Source: Chryseobacterium sp. c4a (lineage in GTDB: Bacteria > Bacteroidota > Bacteroidia > Flavobacteriales > Weeksellaceae). From it: a stretch of DNA of 64,000 nt. The notes below the pieces were generated by a model. That model had not been told where the DNA came from. It made no database searches and saw only the letters and a program-made list of their open reading frames with translations. Where the stretch lies: the NCBI RefSeq assembly GCF_009900745.1, contig NZ_WXVU01000002.1, positions 62,001 to 126,000 on the forward strand, read 5' to 3'. A program made the translations under genes and the position numbers. Positions 7,305 through 14,939 of the stretch are shown piece by piece (the first letter of the stretch is position 1; each line of letters opens with the position of its first letter).

Positions 7305-8063
7305 TTAGTTGAAAGCCTCAATAATCTTAGAGAAATCCTCTAATTTTAAAGCAGCACCTCCAATCAGACCACCATCAATATCCGGTTGAGAGAAGATTTC
7401 CTTAGCATTATCCGGTTTCACAGAACCTCCGTAAAGGATAGAAACCTCATCAGCAACCTCTTGTCCGTATTTAGCAGCGATAATATTTCTGATATGGGCA
7501 TGAATTTCCTGAGCTTGCTCCGGACTGGCAGTTTCTCCTGTTCCGATTGCCCAAACCGGTTCGTAAGCGATTACGACCTTTTTGATTTCTTCCGCAGAAA
7601 GAGTGAAAAGCGCTACTTCAGTTTGGTTTTTCACCACTTCAAGGTGTTGGCCTGCTTTTCTTTGCTCAAGAGTTTCTCCGTTACAATAGATTGGAGTAAG
7701 ACCTTTATCTAAAGCTAATTTAACTTTTCTGTTGCAGTGAGAATCGGTTTCACCGTGGTATTGTCTTCTTTCAGAGTGTCCGATTAAAGAACCTGTAGCA
7801 TCGATAGATTCCAGCATATCAGCAGAAATTTCTCCTGTGTAGGCTCCGCTTTCGTGCTCACTCATGTCCTGAGAAAATACACCGATCTCATCCTTTTCAA
7901 AGATGTCTTTAGCCATCATTAGGTACAAAGATGGTGGAGCGATCCAAACCTCACAGTTGGTAGCATTATTGTTTTTATAGCTTAGTAATTGAATCATTAA
8001 TTGTTGTGCATCAATTACATTTTTGTTCATTTTCCAGTTGCCTGCAACTATTTTTCTTCTCAT
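7305..8063 (-). CDS. tpiA: triosephosphate isomerase
   Basis: The 252-residue TIM-barrel enzyme interconverts dihydroxyacetone phosphate and glyceraldehyde 3-phosphate in glycolysis. The catalytic residues are visible: Lys in AGNWKMNKN, His in LIGHSERRQYHGE and Glu in AYEPVWAIGTG. The phosphate-binding GGSVKPDN and GGLIGGAAL near the end are also present. The ATG at 8063 was chosen because MRRKIVAGNWKMN is the family start. The longer open frame to 8192 has no homology and overlaps the upstream peptidase gene. The gene follows the S9 peptidase by 79 bp on the same strand and ends in a clear terminator. Confidence 0.97.
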   Translation of the reverse strand: MRRKIVAGNWKMNKNVIDAQQLMIQLLSYKNNNATNCEVWIAPPSLYLMMAKDIFEKDEIGVFSQDMSEHESGAYTGEISADMLESIDATGSLIGHSERRQYHGETDSHCNRKVKLALDKGLTPIYCNGETLEQRKAGQHLEVVKNQTEVALFTLSAEEIKKVVIAYEPVWAIGTGETASPEQAQEIHAHIRNIIAAKYGQEVADEVSILYGGSVKPDNAKEIFSQPDIDGGLIGGAALKLEDFSKIIEAFN

Positions 8064-8142
8064 AAGATTTATATATTGATTTATTTTACTTTTTATTAAG
8101 CTCGCCTGTTGAATCTGCGTTATCTGCAAATCTGCGAGAGTC

Positions 8143-10239
8143 TTATTTATTAATTCCTTCCAATTTAAACATGAAAGCATACACCAAAGCAAGATCCTTC
8201 AGATAATCAAATCTTCCGGAAGCTCCACCATGACCATATTCCATATCTGTTTTTAGTAGTAAAACGTTTTTATCCGTTTTCATCTCTCTCAGTTTGGCTA
8301 CCCATTTAGCAGGTTCAAAATACTGTACCTGAGAATCATGAAGACCCGTTGTTACTAGTAGATTAGGGTAATTTTTCTTTTCTATATTTTCATACGGTGA
8401 GTACGATTTCATATAGAAATAAGCCTCTTTATTGTTAGGATTACCCCATTCGTCATATTCGTTGGTTGTTAAAGGAATACTGGTATCTAGCATCGTGTTA
8501 ACAACATCTACAAAAGGAACCTGTGAAATTACTCCATTCCAAAGATTAGGGCTCATGTTTGCAATAGCTCCCATTAACAATCCTCCGGCACTTCCTCCCT
8601 GAGCATATAAATGTTTAGGAGAGGTATATTTTTCTTTCACAAGATATTCTCCGGAATCGATGAAATCGGTAAACGTGTTTTTCTTTTTCATCATTTTCCC
8701 GTCTTCATACCACTGTCTTCCCATTTCCTGACCTCCACGGATGTGAGCAATAGCATAAGCAAAACCTCTGTCTAAAAGACTAAGTCTGTTGCTGCCAAAG
8801 GTAGCATCCATAGAACTCCCGTAAGAACCATAAGCATACAGTAATAACGGACTGTTTCCATCTTTTTTGAATCCTTTTTTGTATACAATGGAGATGGGAA
8901 TCTTAGTTCCGTCTTTTGCCGTAGCGAAAAGTCTTTCCGTAGTATAGTTTTCTTTATTATAACCTCCTAAAACTTCCTGTTGTTTCAGAAGTATTCTTTT
9001 TCCAGTTTTTAAGTCCTGTTCGTATTGAGAACTCGGAGTAATCATAGACGTATATCCAAAACGGAAATTATCTGTATTATACTCAGGATTTCCTAATGAA
9101 AAAACGGTGTAGGCAGGTTCATCAAATTTTAAAAACTCCTGTTTACCAGTTTTTCGGTCATAGATTACCAATTGGGTAAGACCATTTTGTCTTTCACTGA
9201 AAATCAGATAGTTTTTGAAGACTGTTATACTTTCCAATAGTACCTCTTTTCTGTGCGGAACAAAATCTTTCCAATTCTCAACGCCTGTTTTGTCTAAAGG
9301 AGTTTCTACGACTTTAAAATTAAGAGCGTCTTTATTGGTTTTGATCAGAAATTTATCTTCTAGAGGGGTCACAGTATACAGAATGTTCTTCATTCTCGGC
9401 TGGAAAACCTTGAAATCTTCGTCTGGGTGGTCTGCATCCAGATGCCTTGTTTCAGAAGAAGTGGTGGCACCTGAATAAATCAGGATAAATTTCTCATTCT
9501 TAGATTTGTATACAGAAATGTAATTGGTTTTGTCTTTTTCTTCATACACAGCGATGTCTTTAGAAGCATCGGTACCCAGAATATGTTTTTTTATCTTTTC
9601 GGATAAAAGAGTTTCCGGGTTATTTTCTGTGTAAAAAATTGTTTTATTGTCGTTAGCCCACTCTGATGATCCGCTTGTATTTTTTATCCCCAGATCAGTA
9701 ATCTTTCCTGTAGTAAGATCCTTTAAAAATAAAGAATATTGTCTTCTGGAAACATTGTCTATCCCGAAAATCATCTTTGTGTTGTCTGGGCTGATACTGA
9801 ATCCGGAAGCAGAATAATACGAATGACCTTCAGCCTGTTTATCTACATCCAGAAGAATTTCTTCAGGAGCGGCAAGGTTATCTTTCTTTCTGCAATATTT
9901 AAAATATTGTTTCCCCGCTTCTGTACGGGTGTAATAATAATATCCGTTTTTGAAAACCGGTACAGACTCATCTTTCTCCTTGATTCTGGCTTTCATTTCC
10001 TGAAAAAGCTTTTCTCTGAAAGGTTCTGTATCTTTCATCATGCCTTCCCAATAAGTATTTTCGGCCTTTAAATAATCAACAACTTTGGTAGAATCTTTAC
10101 CTTTTTTAAAATAGTCGATCATCCAGTAATAAGGGTCGTTTACCTTATCATCATGGATTTCTCTGATGTGTTCCTGCTTTTCCGCAACAGGCGCTTTAAG
10201 ATCCGGAAATTTTTGCGATTGAAATGTAGATGCACTCAT
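8143..10239 (-). CDS. S9 family peptidase, oligopeptidase B type; N-terminus uncertain
   Basis: The 698-residue open frame has an N-terminal propeller opening and the PtrB-like motif NDPYYWMIDY. The C-terminal alpha/beta hydrolase domain carries the Ser in GGSAGGLLMGA, the Asp in GLHDSQVQYFEP and the His in MEYGHGG. It should cleave short peptides after basic residues. The only ATG gives MSASTFQSQKFPDL, which looks like the tail of a signal peptide. The in-frame codons just upstream read E-K-I-Y-L-G-L-L-V, the expected hydrophobic core, but no ATG, GTG or TTG precedes them before the stop codon at 10291. The protein is therefore either cytoplasmic with a truncated leader or has lost its normal start. 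It lies 51 bp after the TerB-like gene. Confidence 0.88.
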   Translation of the reverse strand: MSASTFQSQKFPDLKAPVAEKQEHIREIHDDKVNDPYYWMIDYFKKGKDSTKVVDYLKAENTYWEGMMKDTEPFREKLFQEMKARIKEKDESVPVFKNGYYYYTRTEAGKQYFKYCRKKDNLAAPEEILLDVDKQAEGHSYYSASGFSISPDNTKMIFGIDNVSRRQYSLFLKDLTTGKITDLGIKNTSGSSEWANDNKTIFYTENNPETLLSEKIKKHILGTDASKDIAVYEEKDKTNYISVYKSKNEKFILIYSGATTSSETRHLDADHPDEDFKVFQPRMKNILYTVTPLEDKFLIKTNKDALNFKVVETPLDKTGVENWKDFVPHRKEVLLESITVFKNYLIFSERQNGLTQLVIYDRKTGKQEFLKFDEPAYTVFSLGNPEYNTDNFRFGYTSMITPSSQYEQDLKTGKRILLKQQEVLGGYNKENYTTERLFATAKDGTKIPISIVYKKGFKKDGNSPLLLYAYGSYGSSMDATFGSNRLSLLDRGFAYAIAHIRGGQEMGRQWYEDGKMMKKKNTFTDFIDSGEYLVKEKYTSPKHLYAQGGSAGGLLMGAIANMSPNLWNGVISQVPFVDVVNTMLDTSIPLTTNEYDEWGNPNNKEAYFYMKSYSPYENIEKKNYPNLLVTTGLHDSQVQYFEPAKWVAKLREMKTDKNVLLLKTDMEYGHGGASGRFDYLKDLALVYAFMFKLEGINK

Positions 10240-10290
10240 TACTAATAATCCTAGATAAATTTTTTCCTGGTTTCTATTTTGGATTAAGGC

Positions 10291-10641
10291 TTATGCCAAT
10301 CCCCATAGATTTTTCAGAAGAATATAGAAAGTATGTTCTTCCTCAGTTACCTTATGATCTGCTTTGATCAGAGATTTAGCAAATTGAGCAAATTTTACGC
10401 GCTCATCTTCTGTAGAATCATCATGAAAGCATCTTGCATGAAATTCAAAATGGTCTTTCCATTCTTCAGGTTGTAAAAGAGCAAGGGTTTCCAGCTCATT
10501 ATCAAGATTCATTCTGAAGGGGAATTCGTCTGCCAGGTATTGTTGTACCAGCATCCCTTCTTCTGGAGCAAATTCTCCGTCTACGGAAGAAAGGATCATT
10601 AATAGGTGATATCCGGCGATTGATTTATTTGATTTTTGCAT
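10291..10641 (-). CDS. TerB-like domain protein
   Basis: The 116-residue helical protein resembles the TerB/DjlA-type domain. It has the acidic segment SSVDGEFAPEEG near residues 18-29 and a second acidic helix pair containing IKADHKVTEEEHTFY near the C-terminus, the positions where TerB binds metal. No signal peptide is seen. Such stand-alone TerB proteins are often near stress genes, but their function is unknown. The S9 peptidase follows on the same strand after 51 bp, and its upstream in-frame stop is this gene's own stop codon. Confidence 0.65.
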   Translation of the reverse strand: MQKSNKSIAGYHLLMILSSVDGEFAPEEGMLVQQYLADEFPFRMNLDNELETLALLQPEEWKDHFEFHARCFHDDSTEDERVKFAQFAKSLIKADHKVTEEEHTFYILLKNLWGLA

Positions 10642-10752
10642 ACGTTTTAAAATTAAGTTTAGTGTTTAAAGTTAGTGTTTCCAGATTTGGAGTTCTAGTC
10701 TTTATTTTTGCGATTCACGATTCACTTGCGAAGCAAAATTGACTATTCACAT

Positions 10753-11862
10753 TTATTTTACATAATCCTTTGCAGGCTGTTTGTCAATTATTTTTCCATT
10801 TTGAAGAATCAATACAAATGGGTTGCTTCTGGCAATGGTCTTGATGGCAGTTCCGTCCATCATTGCATTTTTGATCGTTTTAAAAGTATTCTGATCTGTT
10901 GAAACCCCATAGATAAGTGTTCCTTTCTGTGCGTTTACTTTAGCTTCTACCTTTTGAAGAAGTTCTGCCGAAACCTCTTTCGGATGGTAAGAAAATACAA
11001 GAATTGCTTTTGGAGCTTTGATGATTTCATCAGTAAGTTCCATTCCTGAAGGATCTTCAATCTTGAATTTTACGATCTCAGATTTATAACCTTCTTTAAC
11101 CAGTACAGATTCATTTTTCCCTTCTTCAATTTTCCATGGTGAGCCTTCTGCCCAGTATTTTGTTTCTTTAATGTAATCATCCTGATTCACCTTTACAACT
11201 TCACCTGTTTTCTGATTTTTCAGGGAGTAGAAAGTCTTATATTCAGAAGGATTTTTATTGATTTTTTCTTTCTCTCCTTTGATGTCTGTTCCAATTTTAT
11301 AATCACGGAAATCGATGATCGGTTCATGCATAATTCCTTGAACCATAATATAAATCATTCCCAAAGAAAATACAGCGAAAAGAATATATTTGAACTTGCC
11401 TGTAGATTCTTTTTTGTTACTGCCATATTCATCCGTTTTACGGAAGTCTTTTTTATACAGTACAAACAGAATAATAAGTCCTACCAGAAGTGCTACATCT
11501 TTAAAGAAACTTTGCCAAGGCGTAAATTTGATTGCATCTCCAAAACATCCACAATCTGTCACCACATTGAAATAGGCAGAATAGAAGGTAAGGAAACCAA
11601 AGAAAACACAAAGGGCTATTAAAGCTGATAAGGTAAATTTAAGCTTCATTTTCAGCAGCAGCATAAACCCAAGGAAAAGCTCCAGTACAACCACAATAAT
11701 TGAAAACAGCAGGGCAAATTTTTCAAAAAATGGCATATTGAAAACTGCAGGTGAGAAATATTCCTCCATTTTGAAGGAGAATCCTACCAGATCCACAGCT
11801 TTTACAAAGCCGGAAAGGATAAAAATGACAGCGATAATAAAGCGTAATAAACCTTTGATCAT
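10753..11862 (-). CDS. DoxX/MauE-type membrane protein with thioredoxin-like C-terminus (BT_3928 family)
   Basis: The 369-residue protein has four N-terminal transmembrane helices (about residues 1-140), with a conserved TDCGCFGD loop near 105. A fifth helix lies around 158-178 (YILFAVFSLGMIYIMVQGI). The C-terminal region (about 200-369) looks like a degenerate thioredoxin fold, with ILVFSYHPKEVS replacing the usual CxxC segment and a FVLILQNGKIID strand. The MauE-like half resembles proteins linked to disulfide or quinone chemistry. The role is unknown. It starts one base after the stop of the DUF1599 gene, so the two form an operon. The 10642-10752 spacer after it contains low-complexity GATTCAC repeats. 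Confidence 0.75.
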   Translation of the reverse strand: MIKGLLRFIIAVIFILSGFVKAVDLVGFSFKMEEYFSPAVFNMPFFEKFALLFSIIVVVLELFLGFMLLLKMKLKFTLSALIALCVFFGFLTFYSAYFNVVTDCGCFGDAIKFTPWQSFFKDVALLVGLIILFVLYKKDFRKTDEYGSNKKESTGKFKYILFAVFSLGMIYIMVQGIMHEPIIDFRDYKIGTDIKGEKEKINKNPSEYKTFYSLKNQKTGEVVKVNQDDYIKETKYWAEGSPWKIEEGKNESVLVKEGYKSEIVKFKIEDPSGMELTDEIIKAPKAILVFSYHPKEVSAELLQKVEAKVNAQKGTLIYGVSTDQNTFKTIKNAMMDGTAIKTIARSNPFVLILQNGKIIDKQPAKDYVK

Positions 11863-11863
11863 G

Positions 11864-12430
11864 TTAAATAGTTTTGGGTTCGAATTGGTTTTTTTGTTCA
11901 GAGAATTTAATCAGGCAGAAAACAGCATAATTCAGCATATCGAAATAGTTGGCATCAAGACCTTCTGATACGATGGTTTTCCCCTGATTGTCTTCAATCT
12001 GTTTGGTTCTTAATACTTTTTGATAAATAAGATCTGTAATAGAAGAGATTCTCATATCTCTCCATGCTTCACCATAATCATGGTTTTTTCTTTCCATTAA
12101 AGCTTGTGCTTCCTGGGAATATTTATCATATAGATTTAAAATTTCTTCCTTATTTTCATTAAAATCATTGGAAAATCCCTTTTCAAGCTGAATAAGTCCA
12201 ATGATAGAGTAGTTTACAATTGCGATAAACTCATCTTCCTCACTTTCATCCACCATTTTTACATCAGTCATTTGCAGCGTACGGATTCTGTTCACTTTGA
12301 TATAAATCTGATCTGTAATGGAGCTAGGTCTTAAAACCCTCCATGCTGGCCCGTAGTCTTGTAATTTTTTACTGAAAAGATCACGACACTGACTGATAAC
12401 TTTCTCGAACTGTACTGATGTTTTTGACAT
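11864..12430 (-). CDS. DUF1599 domain protein (nucleotide modification associated domain 1)
   Basis: The 188-residue protein contains two related halves. The first has KKLQDYGPAWRVLRPSSITDQIYIK and the second has ERKNHDYGEAWRDMRISSITDLIYQK, each being a DYGxAWR...SITDxIYxK motif. This is the DUF1599 signature and the duplication is typical in Bacteroidota. The family is placed near nucleotide pyrophosphohydrolases, but no function is established. It is the first gene of a two-gene operon with the DoxX-like gene and is divergent from folP. A TATATTTG -7 element lies 18 bp upstream. Confidence 0.8.
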   Translation of the reverse strand: MSKTSVQFEKVISQCRDLFSKKLQDYGPAWRVLRPSSITDQIYIKVNRIRTLQMTDVKMVDESEEDEFIAIVNYSIIGLIQLEKGFSNDFNENKEEILNLYDKYSQEAQALMERKNHDYGEAWRDMRISSITDLIYQKVLRTKQIEDNQGKTIVSEGLDANYFDMLNYAVFCLIKFSEQKNQFEPKTI

Positions 12431-12447
12431 AAAATTTCTTAATCTTC

Positions 12448-12455
12448 CAAATATA
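12448..12455 (-). promoter_or_regulatory. -7 promoter element for the DUF1599 operon
   Basis: Minus-strand TATATTTG matches TAnnTTTG exactly and lies 17 bp before the ATG at 12430. Confidence 0.6.
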
Positions 12456-12610
12456 CGAATTCGGTTTTGTTTATGAAACGAGTCTGAGGGGAATCATGTT
12501 TGAGAGTTGTAGGGCAGGAGTGTATGAGAATATGAGAGCATCGAGTAGAAATAAGCAATTAAGGAGATTTAATTTCTGGGCATTAGCTTCCCATTCCAAG
12601 TGCAAATCAC

Positions 12611-12618
12611 TAATTTTG
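12611..12618 (+). promoter_or_regulatory. -7 promoter element for folP
   Basis: TAATTTTG matches TAnnTTTG. Transcription would start near 12624 and include the low-complexity segment TCAATTATCATTCATCATTT before the folP ATG. Confidence 0.5.
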
Positions 12619-12667
12619 CAGGAGATAAAATCATTGATCAATTATCATTCATCATTTATAAACTCCT

Positions 12668-13534
12668 ATGCTTTCAAACTCTCAAGCTCTCGAACCCTCA
12701 AACTCTCAAGCCCATTCTATCAACTGTAATGGCCGACTGGTACAACTGGATACTCCAAAGATTATGGGAATCCTGAACCTTACTCCCGATTCGTTCTCAG
12801 ATGGCGGAAAATTCAATGATGTGAAACTGGCTTTAGAGCATACCGAGAAGTTGCTGAAAGAGGGAGCAGAAATTATTGATATTGGGCCACAATCTACACG
12901 CCCCAATGCAGAATTTTTGAGCAGTGCTGAGGAAATTATGAGGCTGGGGAACAGCATTTCTCTGATTAAAAAAGAGTTTCCTGAAGTACTGATTTCTCTG
13001 GATACATTCTACGCTGAAACAGTAAGATTCGGATTCAATGAAGGGATAGACATCATTAATGATATTTCAGGAGGCCAATATGATGAAAAAATGTTTGATA
13101 CAGCAGCAGAAACTGGACTTCCGTACATTTTGATGCATATCAATCCATCGTATGAAACCATGCACGATAAAATTAAATTTGAAGATATAACATTGGAAGT
13201 AAACCGATATTTTTCTGAAAAGGCTAATCAGTTGTTGCAAAAAGGAATTAAAGATATCATTTTAGATCCTGGTTTTGGATTTGGAAAAACGGTAGAAGAT
13301 CAGATGAAAATGATCAATGAGGTTGAATATCTTGGATTTGGAAAATTTCCTTTACTGATCGGTATTTCCAGGAAGTCTTTTATCTATAAACCGTTGGGGA
13401 AATCACCTCTGGATATCAATGAGGAAACACAAAAATTACACATGAAAGTTTTGGAACAAGGTGCTAAGATTTTAAGAGTTCACGATGTGGCTGAAGCAAA
13501 GAAAACCGTCAATCAATTTTTACGAAAAAAATAA
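12668..13534 (+). CDS. folP: dihydropteroate synthase
   Basis: The 288-residue TIM-barrel enzyme condenses 6-hydroxymethyl-dihydropterin pyrophosphate with p-aminobenzoate in folate synthesis. Signature motifs are MGILNLTPDSFSDGG, DIGPQSTRP, ISLDTF, DIINDISGGQYD, ILDPGFGFGKT and IGISRKSFI. Its first 17 residues (MLSNSQALEPSNSQAHS) are not homologous to the family. They are encoded by a CTCAAACTCTCAAG-type low-complexity tract that elsewhere in such genomes is intergenic. No ATG exists between 12668 and the PKIMGILN motif, so the extension seems to be translated unless a non-ATG start is used. The gene is transcribed toward the ilv leader, whose promoter begins 16 bp after it. Confidence 0.95.
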   Translation: MLSNSQALEPSNSQAHSINCNGRLVQLDTPKIMGILNLTPDSFSDGGKFNDVKLALEHTEKLLKEGAEIIDIGPQSTRPNAEFLSSAEEIMRLGNSISLIKKEFPEVLISLDTFYAETVRFGFNEGIDIINDISGGQYDEKMFDTAAETGLPYILMHINPSYETMHDKIKFEDITLEVNRYFSEKANQLLQKGIKDIILDPGFGFGKTVEDQMKMINEVEYLGFGKFPLLIGISRKSFIYKPLGKSPLDINEETQKLHMKVLEQGAKILRVHDVAEAKKTVNQFLRKK

Positions 13535-13550
13535 AAAGTGTTAAAAAAAC

Positions 13551-13580
13551 TTGTGAGTATTTAAAAAGTTTATACATTTG
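13551..13580 (+). promoter_or_regulatory. promoter of the ilv operon
   Basis: TTG at 13551-13553 and TACATTTG at 13573-13580 are 19 bp apart, matching the Bacteroidota consensus fully. The first leader peptide ATG lies four bases after the -7 element. Confidence 0.8.
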
Positions 13581-13584
13581 CAAC

Positions 13585-13668
13585 ATGAATTTTACGAATC
13601 AGAAAAATATTATTGTCATTTCTATTGCAGCTGTTGTCATTTACAACAGTCAGGAAACGGCATTTTAA
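13585..13668 (+). CDS. ilv leader peptide 1 (27 codons, Ile/Val-rich)
   Basis: The short frame starts MNFTNQKN and then runs IIVISIAAVVI, with eight Ile/Val in eleven codons (residues 9-19), ending in TAF and a TAA stop at 13666-13668. It sits right behind the ilv promoter and in front of a terminator/antiterminator pair. The layout is that of an attenuation leader peptide whose translation senses charged isoleucyl- and valyl-tRNA. The product itself is probably not functional. No homology search was possible; the call rests on codon content and RNA architecture. Confidence 0.82.
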   Translation: MNFTNQKNIIVISIAAVVIYNSQETAF

Positions 13669-13725
13669 AATAGATTTTAATTTAAATTATATACAAGCCG
13701 TTTCATTTTGAAGCGGCTTTTTTTT
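13654..13725 (+). terminator. attenuator 1 of the ilv operon (terminator with competing antiterminator)
   Basis: The terminator stem pairs AAGCCGTTTCA (13695-13705) with TGAAGCGGCTT (13709-13719), with one G-U pair, and is followed by eight T. The 5' arm segment GCCGTTTC (13697-13704) is exactly complementary to GAAACGGC (13654-13661), located at the end of leader peptide 1. A ribosome stalled at the Ile/Val codons would leave 13654-13661 free to form the antiterminator. A ribosome reaching the stop codon would cover it and allow termination. Confidence 0.85.
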
Positions 13726-13749
13726 GTTTTTAATTTTTAAAGTACAAGT

Positions 13750-13806
13750 ATGTATTCATTATTCGCAGTAATTATTATCGTCATTATTATTCCCTTATGT
13801 GTGTGA
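13750..13806 (+). CDS. ilv leader peptide 2 (18 codons, Ile-rich)
   Basis: The frame encodes MYSLFAVIIIVIIIPLCV and stops with TGA at 13804-13806. Eight consecutive codons (7-14) are Val or Ile. It lies 25 bp after the T run of attenuator 1, and no TAnnTTTG promoter lies between, so it is reached only by transcripts that pass the first attenuator. It overlaps the antiterminator arm of attenuator 2 at its last codon and stop. As for leader 1, the assignment rests on codon content and RNA structure. Confidence 0.85.
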   Translation: MYSLFAVIIIVIIIPLCV

Positions 13807-13867
13807 GACGGAAGATGTATGACTGTACATATATTGAGCCCTCTCACACTGTGAGAGGGCTTTTTTT
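13801..13867 (+). terminator. attenuator 2 of the ilv operon (terminator with competing antiterminator)
   Basis: AGCCCTCTCACA (13837-13848) pairs with TGTGAGAGGGCT (13850-13861), followed by seven T. Upstream, GTGTGAGA (13801-13808) is exactly complementary to TCTCACAC (13842-13849), and two further G-C pairs form after one mismatch (13810-13811 with 13839-13840). The antiterminator arm begins at the last sense codon of leader peptide 2, so ribosome position decides which structure forms. Confidence 0.88.
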
Positions 13868-13899
13868 ATTCCCATTTGTTAAATTTTAACTCCTATAAC

Positions 13900-14772
13900 A
13901 TGTATTACAACGACGACACGATCATCTATTTTAATGGAAATTTTATGAAGGCCAAAGAAGCCGGAACCAATCTTTACGGGCAATCGCTTCACTATGGATA
14001 TTCAGTTTTTGAAGGTATCAAATCTTACAGTACTGCCCATGGAACCAGAATCTTTAAAGCGAAAGAACATTATGAAAGATTACAAAGATCCGCAGAACTG
14101 ATGCATATCCCTTTCGATTATTCGGCAGATCAGCTTACAGCGCTTACTTACGAACTTTTGGAACTTAACGGCTTTACTGATGCGTATATCAGACCTCTGG
14201 TAACCTGCTCACCCAATATGTCGCTTTCAAAAGGTAAAGAATCTTACCTGTCTTTACTCGCCTGGGAATGGAGTAATGGGTATCTGGCAGATAAAATGAA
14301 GATCATGACTTCGGAATTTCAGCGTCCTAATCCTAAAGCTTTTAAGGTCGAAGCAAAAGTAGGCGGGCATTATGTGAACTCTATTTTAGCTTGTCAGGAT
14401 GCAAAAGACAAAGGGTATGATGAAGCTTTGGTATTGGATGAGAACGGATATGTGGCAGAAAGTTCAGGCGCTAATGTTTTTTACGAAAAAGACGGAACAT
14501 TATTTACTCCTGCAAAAGGAAGCATTCTTCCTGGTATCACAAGGCAGACGGTTTTTGAAATATGTAATGAACTGAATATTCCTGTGAAAGAAACCCTTTT
14601 TAAACCAGAAGAAATGAGAGGGGCAGATGCCGGATTTTTCTGTGGTACAGCAGCTGAAATTGTAGCCTTGGATTCTTTGGATGATGTTCCTTTCAGAAAA
14701 CAATGGGAAAATACAGCAAGTGAAAAGGTACAACAGGCTTATTTGAAATTGGTGAGAGTTTTGTCATTGTAA
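13900..14772 (+). CDS. ilvE: branched-chain amino acid aminotransferase
   Basis: The 290-residue class IV PLP aminotransferase catalyses the last step of Ile, Val and Leu synthesis. The Schiff-base Lys is in EAKVGGHYVNS (about K153). Other family marks are the N-terminal YFNGNF and LHYGYSVFEGI, the VAESSGANVFYEKDG strand and the PGITRQTV phosphate-binding turn. ATG 13900 was chosen over a TTG at 13876 because it gives the conserved start. It is the first structural gene after the double attenuator and is followed by a 167-bp gap before ilvD. D-amino acid aminotransferase is the alternative in this fold, but the context favours IlvE. Confidence 0.93.
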   Translation: MYYNDDTIIYFNGNFMKAKEAGTNLYGQSLHYGYSVFEGIKSYSTAHGTRIFKAKEHYERLQRSAELMHIPFDYSADQLTALTYELLELNGFTDAYIRPLVTCSPNMSLSKGKESYLSLLAWEWSNGYLADKMKIMTSEFQRPNPKAFKVEAKVGGHYVNSILACQDAKDKGYDEALVLDENGYVAESSGANVFYEKDGTLFTPAKGSILPGITRQTVFEICNELNIPVKETLFKPEEMRGADAGFFCGTAAEIVALDSLDDVPFRKQWENTASEKVQQAYLKLVRVLSL

Positions 14773-14939
14773 ATTGTAGATAATTATTTATCTGATAATC
14801 AGTAATTTAAAAATGAGTTCCAAATGATTGAATATTGTAATTTTCTGAAAAGTTGAAAATTAAAAAATATTACAAGCTGTAGTTTTGGATCAAAATTAAG
14901 TAAAAAAATAGTCATCTAAGAAGACTGGAAGAACAGTAA

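Noticed and set aside
8064..8192. N-terminal extension of triosephosphate isomerase
   Set aside because: The extension overlaps the S9 peptidase gene, and the family start MRRKIVAGNWKMN is at 8063.
12496..12729. Open frame of 77 codons before folP
   Set aside because: It overlaps the folP promoter and start in another frame and is made of low-complexity spacer sequence.
13726..13749. A separate promoter for the second ilv leader peptide
   Set aside because: No TAnnTTTG element or TTG -33 box lies between the first terminator and the second leader frame.
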